Origin: Labia minor
Taxonomy: Eukaryota; Arthropoda; Insecta; Dermaptera; Spongiphoridae
Assembly (NCBI GenBank): GCA_963082975.1
Contig: OY720348.1
Coordinates: 19,583,146 to 19,647,145, forward strand
Direction of reading: 5' to 3'
Length of the DNA: 64,000 bases
Shown here in pieces: positions 45,840-56,030 of the stretch (the stretch's first letter is position 1; every line of letters begins with the position of its first letter). The notes beneath the pieces are model-generated. The model was not told where the DNA came from and did no database searches. It saw only the letters and a list, made by a program, of their open reading frames with translations. Both the position numbers and the translations under genes were made by a program.

Positions 45840-46388
45840 TTGGTAATTATACAAAACAGTCATCCAGTCATGGATTTGGATAAAACTTTACTCCAGTGGG
45901 TTCCTTTTTTAATTCCAAATAAACTTTTCTTATGCAATGTTTGCTGATCGCTTCTAGTTAACGAGATAAAAAGGATTAAATTTTGGATATAAATCCTTTG
46001 ATATTCTATTTAGCTACCATGTTTATTATTTGAACAGCAGAGGACTCCACTAATTTTCTGTTTGTCTTTTTTTTAGTTCGGATTAGATATAGAAAAATTA
46101 ATTAATTAAATAATTTTTTTATATCCAAACCCAACCGAAAAAACAAAAATTAGGAATAAGTGAATAATTAGTGAATTAGTCAATAAAAAACATTACTTAA
46201 TTTACATTACATCCTATTTCGAGGTTCATAATATGCTAATCTGACAAACTAATCCTTTTTACCTCGTAAACTAGAAGCGACCCGCAAAAATTGCATAAGA
46301 AAAGTTTATTTGATATTAAAAGAGGAACTCATTAGAGTAAAGTTTTATCCAAATTCATGACTGGATGACTGTTCTGTATAATTACCAA
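45840..46388. repeat. FB1 foldback element, copy 3
   Basis: About 549 bp with outer ends TTGGTAATTATACAAAACAG and CTGTTCTGTATAATTACCAA, reverse complements except near the middle. The arms of about 150-190 bp match imperfectly (CATCCAGTCATGGATTTGGA against TCCAAATTCATGACTGGATG). The core has AACAGCAGAGGACTCCACTA. Gives the clearest boundaries of the family. Confidence 0.8.
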
Positions 46389-47199
46389 TACTTTCAATGT
46401 ACTTAGAAGAAATGTTTTCATAAACCACGAATATAACCAAAAAAAAAACTAAAAAACATTTAAATAAATTTGTTACAGGTAATAGTAAAAATTAAAAAAT
46501 CTATAGAGCATCCTGGTATTATCATTAATTCAATTTTATCGAAAATATTGATCGGAGATATGATGATGATGACCTTTCTTCCTAGTCGTTGTTTTTTTTT
46601 TTTGAATTTGCTTATTTTTATTTAAAAGAAGAAAAATTTGGAACGAAATCATTTGTATTGAGTGATTCATAACTCTCTCCTTATTTCCAAAAACCTCTTC
46701 TGTCTTTTATTTAACCTTTCAACTCTTTCTTAATAGATTGCAACGAAACAATAAGGCTGTTTTTCGCTGTTCTCCCCCTCCCCACTCACCCCGTTCTATC
46801 CTCTTTTCGAAGTTCAGATAAAAACTCAAATGTATTGAAACTAACAATAAGAACCTTCTTTTGTGCACTGAAAAATTTGCATTTAGATTTGCATATTTAT
46901 TTATACATAGATTGACTCGACAACGAAGACACGCCTTTTTATATAATTACATTAATTTGATCTATACTTTTTACTTTTTCATTGAACAATTTAAATTTAA
47001 AATGGCTTCACTTCAAGAATATTTATTTATGTTAATCAGTAAGAATATAATAATCCTCATTAGAAAAATATCTTCCACATTTCTTTCTTTTCCTTACTAA
47101 TTTCTAAATTGCTATTTAATTTTTATAATCTACAATTATTAGTTAATTATTTCAATAATTTTAATATATCTTAAAAAAAAAAAAATGATCCCAGAACAA
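46389..47199. other. Intergenic, nothing recognised
   Basis: AT-rich; open plus frames of under 80 codons without motifs. Confidence 0.5.
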
Positions 47200-47400
47200 A
47201 TTAGGATATATCTGTTTGGTGATCATTTTTGAGTTTGTGGACTTCGTCCGGGACCACCCGAGGTGGTTTGGGCACACGTCTCAGGAACGTGTCACTATGC
47301 AGCCCCTCCAAGCATCGACCCCGGTCACAAAATTCAACACCCACAGCCCATGAAAAGAGACTCTCGACTACTCAATAGAAAAATGTTATTCCATTTATTT
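47200..47400. other. GC-richer island
   Basis: GTCCGGGACCACCCGAGGTG and GGGCACACGTCTCAGGAACG stand out from the AT-rich surroundings. No domain, repeat end or splice signal recognised. Confidence 0.35.
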
Positions 47401-47533
47401 CATCCACAAATAAAATCTATTAAAAAACTTTCAAACATTTTTTTTTTTTTTTTTAAATAAGATTTTTAATTCTATAATAATTTATTTTCATTTTTCAACT
47501 AATCTATTTTTTGTTTATAATCAAAAAAAAAAT

Positions 47534-47919
47534 CTGGAGTGTCTCCACTCGACTATCTCGCAATCTGAATTGGATTAAATAACATATAATATATTTAAAT
47601 TAAATTTAATTAATTAAATTTTAAATTAAAAAAATAATATTTATTAATCCAGCGTAGGTTTGGCTCTTTGTTGATGGCACCACGTCACGTGCTGGCGCGT
47701 GATTGCCAGTCAACGTTTTAAAAAATTAATTCCGGTACTTTCAGCGATTCAATCAAGCTGAAATTCTGTATATATTAGTTTTATACAATTTTTAATCATT
47801 TGAAAAACTATCAAACATATCTTTATTTTTACGGCTAGTTGAGAGGAACAAAAATGAAAACGTGGTAGGTAATGGTCCTCTTCCGAATGAGTTACATTTC
47901 TCAAAAGTTAATAGAAAAT
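47534..47919 (-). mobile_element. HINE-A copy 11, lacking its 5' half
   Basis: On the minus strand it has everything from the ATTTTCTATTAACTTTTGAG block through CCTACCACGTTTTC, GCGCCAGCACGTGACGTGGT, subterminal GCGAGATAGT and the GAGTGGAGACACTC stem-loop. The microsatellite and 5' hairpin are absent beyond 47919. Confidence 0.75.
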
Positions 47920-48193
47920 GGATGTTGTAGTAATTGATGACGTTTCAAATCATTTTATTCGAATTGATAAGAATAAAACATCCTTTATTTTTCTAAATTT
48001 TCTTTCACAACAAATTTTGGATTTAATATTTCATACGGAAGATCCATTTTTATATATGTATTGGACAACGTCTGTCATGTTTTATTAGTTATTTTATAAA
48101 AAAATATTTCAATAAAATTAATTATTAGTTTATTTTTCTTCTACTATATATATATATTATATATATATCGTGAAATAGTCTTATTGTTAGTTA
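47920..48193. other. Intergenic, TA simple repeat
   Basis: AT-rich with a TATATA stretch at about 48146-48168. Confidence 0.5.
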
Positions 48194-48700
48194 CGAGGAC
48201 AGATCAATAAGTCGATGACTTTTCGAATGAATCGCAGGTTTTTGGATAAAAAATTATTTAGTTTTTCAACGTAGTCTCCTTTGAGCTCTCTACACTTCGT
48301 CCAACGTTTCTTCAATTTTTTTTATCTCCTCCAAAAATTAAGATTTGTTGAGGACATCTTTGGTGCCGATTCACCTCGTGAAATCCACTGTTTTGACTGC
48401 TGTTTGCTCTCTGGTGTGATGTGATTGATCCACGTTTCATCCACGTTTACGAAACGTTTTAGTGGTGTTTTATTTTAAAATAAAAATAATGCTTAATGAG
48501 CATATGAAATTCCCTTTTTCCATTTTCTTATCAAATCATAAGGTAGTTTACCATTAATGGATGTCAAACAAAAACTAAAGAAACCAGCTGATTCAAATTT
48601 CGACAGGAGTCAACTGATAGTTGTTTGTTGACAGGAGTGTTGTCATTTCATTGAAGAGACGGGAAATTCAAAAAATCACGGACTTAGTGACTTGCGCTCG
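48194..48700 (-). mobile_element. Internally deleted mariner (family 2), second type
   Basis: Terminal repeats CGAGGACAGATCAATAAGTC and, inward from the right, CGAGCGCAAGTCACTAAGTC. On the minus strand it keeps KRFVNVDETWINHITPESKQ followed by QSKQWISRGESAPK, the mid-transposase DETWIH/TPESKQQSKQW region. It then jumps to the C-terminal DVLNKS-type region. The deletion differs from that in the copies at 10369 and 63014. Frames are broken. Confidence 0.8.
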
Positions 48701-49566
48701 TATATATATATATATTAAACTTGAAATATATAATATCATGACCTTTCACTTAAATGTTTCTTCAACTATGGGCCGATTTGAATAAAAAATAAATGAACAA
48801 AGAACTATTTTATTTTAATTTTATATAAAAATAAAATTTAAATTAATCCTAGCTAAAATAAACAACACACTTGTTTTAATTTTGACATGCTATCTTCAAG
48901 AGTATAATCAAATTTATAATAATATCTTTTTTATATATTTATTTATATAGTTAATTTTAATTTTACAAGGAATTATAATTAAAAGTTTAAATAAAAAACG
49001 AGATTTATTTACATATATATAAGTACTTGTTTTATGTTATTCCCCTTATATATTTAAATAATAAATTATTTTATTTGGTATTTACTCAACTTCGTATATG
49101 ATAATTAATCATAATTAAATTAAATATTTGTAAAACAAATTATTAATAAGAATATAATATAAATTCAATACTGTCGATATAAAATTTAAAATAGAAAGTC
49201 ATTATTAACGTCTACTAATTAAGATTCATTTTGGTTTAATTAAAGGAATAAAAAAAAATCTTGCCCGAGGATCTTTCTAAAATTCAATCGAAATTAATAA
49301 TAAATAATTAATATTTAAAAGAATAAAATTTATAAAATATATAATGTGGCTAGTTTAAGTTTGGGATATTGTTAGAAGAAAGGCATATATTAAGATTCAA
49401 TTACTAATTTCTAAAGTAAATTTTAATTAGAAATTTTGTAATATATTTATATGTTTATCAGATAAGAATTTTTGAATTATAATTTAATTACAAAAATTTG
49501 GATATTTTTGCAACTAATATCTCAATTCTTTATATATATATATATATATATATAATACTTTATTAT
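48701..49566. other. Intergenic, nothing recognised
   Basis: Very AT-rich, including a TA run at 49530-49553. Confidence 0.5.
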
Positions 49567-50131
49567 TATCAAGCCAGAGATAGTATTGCGATCACGATGT
49601 CGAGATTTTGATGTTTTTATACGTTTTGAAGGTCCCTGAGTCATTTTCACTAAGGTTGAAAAAAATGTCTGTGTGTGTGGACAAGATTACACAAAAACGG
49701 TTTGAGCTAGAATAATGAAATTTGGTACACGGGAATTATTCAAAATTCGTAGTTTTCTATCAACTTTTGGCAGATGTAGCTCGTTCGGATGAGGGTCATT
49801 ACCTACCACGTTTTCATTTTTTTCCTCTAAACTGAAAAAATAAAGATATATGTTTGATAGTTTTTCACATGATTAAAAATTGTATAAAACTGCTATATAT
49901 AGAATTTCAGCTTGATTGAATCGCTGAAAGTACCGGAATTAATTTTTTAACACGACTGCAAATCACGCGCCAGCAAGTGACATGGTGCTATCAACAAAGA
50001 GACAAACACGCGCTGGTTTAATATATATTTATTAATTTTAATTTATAATTAATTAAATTTAATTTAAATATAATATATCTTAATATTAATCCAATTCAAA
50101 TTTGCGAGATAGTCGAGTGGAGACAGTCCAG
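49567..50131 (+). mobile_element. HINE-A copy 12, near full length
   Basis: 5' hairpin partly decayed (ATCAAGCCAGAGATAGT), short TG microsatellite (49669-49678), all internal blocks, and a 3' end GCGAGATAGTCGAGTGGAGA with one stem mismatch (CAGTCCAG). Confidence 0.8.
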
Positions 50132-51477
50132 ATTTTTTTGTATATATATAATAAAAAGAATCCGAATTCAGTATTTATAAATTAATTTTGGAATTAATAA
50201 TGATAAAAATTTCTAATAGTTATTTTCCATAATTTAAAAATATATATATATATATATATAATTTTCAGTTTCAGTTTCTTTGATACAATGGTTAGCTTTG
50301 GAATCTTTGGCTTATTCAAAGACATATGTAAATACTTGAAAACGACCCTTCTCTTTTACACACAATAATTTATATCGTATACAATGAACCTTTCTTTTAT
50401 TTTTTCAGGATTTTATTTTGTTATTTTTATCCTTCAATTATTTTCTTTAGAAACGATTTCATTTTTCCATATTTTTTTTTATTACTATCATTCTAAAATT
50501 CCAATTTGAGTATACTCAGCAGAGACATTTATATTCCTTATATTTTCTATATAGATAAAAAAAAGTTTTTGTCTGCAGGGGCCTATGGCAAAGGCTATAT
50601 ATTATATCAATATCGAATCAATACCTGAAGAAATTAATATTTAAAAATGAATATAATACTCTATGTTGTTCATTCAGAGCCTCTCGTGACTCAGGGAAGG
50701 AGTCAATTCATTTCCGACAATGAATATAAAAATAATAATTCTAGCAATTCCCACACAAAGAATTAATATAATATTTAAATTTGTATTATAATTTCTAATA
50801 TTCAAATATCATTAAATTTAATTAATATTTTTAAAAAGTCAATTAATACAACTAATTATATTATTTTTGTTTTTGTTTTTAGTTTAATTATTCAATTATT
50901 AATTACTACTATATTTATAGTACAAAAATGATTTTTTATGCAAATGATATAAAAGTTGTTTTAAATTTTTGTCTTTTTAAAATTGGATAAATATTTTAAA
51001 TTTGTTTTAAATCAAAATCATGATATTCTATTATAATTGATTAATAGGTTTATTTGTCTAATTAATATGTTTAATAAATTGTCTTTTTTGATTTAATATT
51101 AATAAAAAAAAATAATATTAAATTGTATATAATTTTAAAAATCAGAATATTTGAATTTGTTTAAATTTAAAATCAATCATAGGCAAATAAAATAGAAAAT
51201 TTTGAAAATTAACTTGTTATTTAATTCAGAAATATGATGTCAATGATAATACTTTAAAATTTGAATATTTAATTATAATATTTAAATGTAAGTATTATTT
51301 TTTATTATTATTATTTCTGATGAAATTGGACTGCGGTAGGAAGACTTAACTTTTAAGGTTTTTCGAATTTCTAGGAGAATATCAATACCGATGCCAAATC
51401 GGACACCATTAGATCAAATCTAATCTGACTAAGAACATTCAATATTTCTATACACTAATTAATATGGCTAACAAGCA
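50132..51477. other. Intergenic; fragment of the 22.9-kb repeat
   Basis: TA runs at about 50140 and 50228. About 50570-50770 shares pieces with the repeats at 22.9 and 60.2 kb (TTTTTGTCTGCA; GACAATGAATATAAAAATAA). Otherwise AT-rich. Confidence 0.45.
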
Positions 51478-51940
51478 TGTGATGTATTGGTAAAATAAGA
51501 AGTAAGGGAACGCTAAGTGGGAGCAAAAAATGTCCTATTTTCAGCAAACTATTTTTTTCCATATAACTTTTTATTTTTTCTTATTCTTACTATACAAAAT
51601 ATATTAACGAACACAAAAAAAGAAATCCTAACAGTAGATTTAAGTGGGAGTTGTCGGGACATGAAAAGTACTCGAACGCGTTCCGGTTCTGAAAAAAGGT
51701 AAGGGAACGTTGTTCCCCCGCGTTCCCCTCCCAATACACCACTTCTAACAAGTTTAAATTAAATCATATTTAAATCAAAAAATAAATATTTGAATTTATT
51801 TAAATTTTATATGGTTGTGGGGAGACCAAATAATTTAAAAAAGTTAGTTTTAGTTTTATAAATTAAATAAATGAAAACCAAATAATACGTATTACTTCGG
51901 GAGTGCAGGGGGGCAGAAACTAAAAAATATAAATATAAAA
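51478..51940. mobile_element. Non-autonomous hAT-like element, inverted partner of 37162-37706
   Basis: Reverse complement of about 37250-37706 at very high apparent identity: GTGATGTATTGGTAAAATAA at left, TCCCCTCCCAATACACCACT at 51727, then GGTTGTGGGGAGACCAAATA and ACTTCGGGAGTGCAGGGGGG. The second terminal portion present in the 37-kb copy is missing after 51920, so this copy is truncated. No target duplication found. Confidence 0.75.
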
Positions 51941-52908
51941 TAAAAATTATATTTATATAAGGTATCTTTTGATCATATATCTGTGTTCCTTTATTCAAAC
52001 ATTAGATAAAAATTTTACAAAAAAATATTTGTATGAAATTAATGGAAGGCTCGAATAATTTAATTAAATTTATTTTAATGATTTATTATGATTATTAAGA
52101 GAAATAATTATTATTGATAGTGAAATAAAATAAAATTTCATTTCTTTAAATTTATTATATACTTTTAAAATTGTTTTTAATGATATTTATGTGAAATACA
52201 TAAATAAATACTACTTATTTTGTAATAAAATGTTTTGATCGATATATGGAAATTTAGTCTCTACTTGGAATCTAATATTGATGATATGGGCTTAACATAG
52301 GGGTGGGGTAGAGGCACAGGCAACTTAAAATTCTAAAGGGGACTGACTCTATGGCCTCTAAATATTATTAATAGTATTTTGGGCTTCTCGTCTTTGGCTT
52401 CTGACTGTTCTGTTCATCTTTAGCTCTAATATGTTTTCATATTTTTAAAATTTATTTTAATATTTCCTTTTAAAAAAGATAATATTTTTGATTTACAATT
52501 TTTTTTTTTATGGCAACACTTTTTAAAAATGTGGATATCTTTAATCCTACAAAATAATTCATAAATTGATAGATAATTTAATAAAATAATAAGAATGAAT
52601 CCCAAAATCAAAGATACTTTTTATGTTATGTAGAAATCGAAAGCAGAATTTCGTCAAGTCACTAGCGATCGTTTTAAAAATATTTATAAATTATAATTTA
52701 CTAAATTGGAATTCACACAATCTGACATAAATAAATTATTTTATAGTTAAGACATTTAAACGTAAAGAAATACTCAAATCATCCCTCGTTTTCTAAATTT
52801 CTTAACTGTCATTTATACAGCCCAGGCAAATTTTATTTTTTGACCCCAAGAAAATCTCAAAATTAATAAAAAAAATCAATATCAATTCAAACTTAAAATT
52901 CAATTTTT
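51941..52908. other. Intergenic, nothing recognised
   Basis: AT-rich; GC-richer spot at 52290-52370 (AACATAGGGGTGGGGTAGAG) unassigned. Confidence 0.5.
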
Positions 52909-53504
52909 ACTATCTCGCCAGAGATAGTATTGCGATCATGAAAATTTTCGATGTCGAGATTTTGATGTTTTTATACGTTTTGAAGGTCCATGAGTTATTT
53001 TAATTAAGGTTGAGAAAAATGTCTGTGAGTGTGTGTATTTAGACAAGATTATGCAAAAACGATTTGAGCTAGAATAATGAAATTTGGTATACGATCATTA
53101 TTCAAAATTCGTAGTTTTCTATCAACTTTTGGGAGATGTAGCTCTTTCGGATGAGGGTCATTACCTACAACGTTTTAATTTTTTTTCCTCTAAAGTGACC
53201 GTAAAAATAAAGATATATGTTTGATAATTTTTCACATGATTAAAAATTGTATAAAACTGCTATATATAGAATTTAAGCTTGATCGAATCGCTGACAGTAG
53301 CGGAATTAATTTTTTAACACTGCAAATCACGCGCCAAAACGTGACGTGGTGCCATCAACAAAGAGACAAACACGCGCTGGTTTAATAAATATTATTTATT
53401 AATTTTAATTTATACTTTACTATTAATTAAATTTAATTTAAATATATATTATATGTTATTTAATCCAATTCAAATTGCGACATAGTCGAGTGAAGACACT
53501 CCAG
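52909..53504 (+). mobile_element. HINE-A copy 13, full length (596 bp)
   Basis: Perfect 5' hairpin ACTATCTCGCCAGAGATAGT followed by ATTGCGATCATGAAAATTTT, TG microsatellite (about 53022-53036), complete interior and 3' end GCGACATAGTCGAGTGAAGA-CACTCCAG. The 3' stem has one mutated base and the host flank CTTATT follows. Confidence 0.85.
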
Positions 53505-54499
53505 CTTATTATAGTTTGTATTTATGTAACATAAAACAATAAAATTGAATTATATTATTTTCAAACCCAATATTTGTTTTTAAAATTATAAAATCACAAA
53601 TAAAAATAAATATAAATAAAATAAAATGTTAACAAATCAAAGAATAAATAAAGTTTACTTTAAGTAATAGTTTTTTCATATATAATATTTTTATAGCCAA
53701 TAAGAACAGTGATATTACATTATTCATCTCTTGTATTTCATGTATTTTCTATCCTTAAAATAGCAAATAAATTTATGTAATCTCGAACTTAGTTGAATTC
53801 AGGTAATTTTTAATTAATTTTAATTTATTGAACAAATATGTTCTGCATTTGTTACAATAACTGGAGGGGTAAGAAAAATTTTCAAAATATGAATATTATT
53901 TCGTACCATTTTTGTATCATTCTTTTATTGTGACAAGAACTGCAGGTATCCATTAAAATATTGAAAAATTTATTTTTTGTGTGTGATAGGATATGATTCT
54001 TTCCAATAAATTTCTCAGAGAAACTGAAAGATTCATCTTTTTTTTCATTTTTTTTTTTAATAGTTTTTAAGAATTTCGGTAAAGGGGACGAATAATTTCA
54101 ATGAGTTTTTGGGTAAAAGTTTGTTTTTTTTGCCTGAAAGCAAAGTTCATTTGATGTAATAAATAAAATTAAAAATATTGAAATTCACATTATTAACACA
54201 AATTTTATATTATTTCTAAACCTAATTTCATTCATTATTTTTTTAGAAGTATAGATAGTAGTATAGAAGTATAATTTGAAGAAAAATTTTAAAGTTTTTA
54301 TTTTGAATTATAGGACCCCTGAAAAAGCAAGTCCGGGTGACTTGTTCCCATCTAACCCCCCATTTGGCTGGACTTTCATTTTTACACATTATATCAAATT
54401 AATAAAATATTAATAAACAATTGATCAAAATAAAAGCAGATTTATTTATTATATCTAATAATTTCAAATATATATAAAGAGTAGTAAAGTATATTAAAA
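53505..54499. other. Intergenic, nothing recognised
   Basis: AT-rich; no repeat or coding signature assigned. Confidence 0.5.
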
Positions 54500-54772
54500 G
54501 ACGCCACGCAGTCTGGGAGGTCAACGTGCTTCAGTCACATCCTCGTGATCCCGAATTTAAGTCCTGGACCTAGCAAGGGAATTTCTCTAACTGAGGTCTA
54601 TGAGAGAAATTCGCTTGGGACTTAATTTGGGAAGCTACTTGATAAAAAGTAGCGCCTCCACTCAAGAAAATCAAGATAAATGTTTAGAGAATCCGTTCTA
54701 TTGATCATAGAACACCTTTATCCCGCTTAAGAGGCAACCGACTTGATAGGTCCTGTCCTTTTGTAGAATATA
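54500..54772 (+). repeat. SINE-like element, copy 2
   Basis: About 273 bp with a GC-richer head (CGCAGTCTGGGAGGTCAACG ... CGTGATCCCGAATTTAAGTCC), then TTTCTCTAACTGAGGT, AAAGTAGCGCCTCC, CAAGAAAATCAAG and CCGACTTGATAGG. The same order occurs on the minus strand at 9035-9314. The head could be tRNA-like, but this is not established. Confidence 0.55.
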
Positions 54773-55830
54773 CAAAATCAAAGTATAATATTTACTTGTA
54801 GTAATAATTGATTAATTTATAAAATGAAATAAAAATTTGGAAAGAGTTCATAAAAACTTATACTTATGCTGATGGAAATTAAAAACATGGATAACCCATA
54901 GACATTCAACAACACTATTAAATATCACACTATTGATAAAGGAAACTACCTAAATATAAAGTAATAAATAATTAATAGAATGTCTCTAATCTTTATTATC
55001 CCTTAACTAATTTACTTATTTAAAAGTTTAACTATAGAATTTTCTAATTTAAAAAAAAATAATAAATTATTTTAGTATATATATTGATTGATTGAATCAT
55101 TAGAAGCTTTGCTTAATCTAGCATATGTACGATATTGATGAAGATGATGAGCGCTGGAATAAATTTTAGTTTAGAAGAAAAAATGAAAGGATATTCTTGT
55201 GAATTTGGAGATGAATTAAATTCAATAAAAATTTAAAGAATGTAAAATAAAAATAAATTTATCATTTATTTTGAAATATAAAAATTATGAATATTTACAT
55301 CAGTTCGGCTTAGAAATTCATTATTTTTTATTTACATTAAAAAATATCGCAAATATGTTATTAAAATTATTTTAATTTTTAAAATTTCTTTATAAGTATC
55401 TATGTATTATATACAAACAATTCAGATTCTATTAATGGCACTATATATATATATATATGAATATAAAATAAAATTAAAATAAAAATATATAATATATACT
55501 TTTTATGCATGTAGGTTTATAAAGATTTATGAAAAATTCTTATATATAATATATATATATATATTCGATGAGCAAATATAACTATAAATATGGAATAAAT
55601 TAATAATATAAATTATATTAATCACATATTCACTGAATCATAATTATATTATGATTGGTCTATAAACATTCGAAGCGTTGAATTCTTCTTTCTTCAGTTG
55701 TTCATTTTAAAAATTAATGATCCTAATATCTATAATAATAATAATAATTATAATAATAATAATAAAATGTTCTGATCTATTAGACAAAATAATGCATTTT
55801 TCAAAAATTCACACTTTTTGAATCAATGGA
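54773..55830. other. Intergenic, nothing recognised
   Basis: AT-rich; TA runs at 55442-55458 and 55545-55563, an AAT trinucleotide stretch at 55733-55765. Downstream flank of the KLF gene. Confidence 0.5.
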
Positions 55831-55836
55831 TTTATT
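55831..55836 (-). terminator. Candidate poly(A) signal of KLF gene
   Basis: AATAAA on the minus strand, about 195 nt past the KLF stop codon. Candidate only, since the region is AT-rich. Confidence 0.35.
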
Positions 55837-56030
55837 ATTTTGATTTAAAAATATTATATGTTTCGTTTTCTTACTTTTTGGTTTATACCTAAAAATTAAA
55901 TATAAAATAATGTTTTGATTTGGGTTGGTATTTTCCCGTAGCACAATACTGATTAAAACGAAGACATTCATTCTGGCCTTTGGAGACTAGTGGGGAGAGA
56001 ATGTAACGTGCGGGGCACCAACAGAAATGG

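Noticed and set aside
44652..47100. Several short plus frames of 60-80 codons
   Set aside because: Hydrophobic, AT-driven composition, no domains; expected by chance in AT-rich DNA.
54500..54580. Functional tRNA gene
   Set aside because: The head of the SINE-like element does not fold into a cloverleaf that I can recognise and lacks a clear B box.
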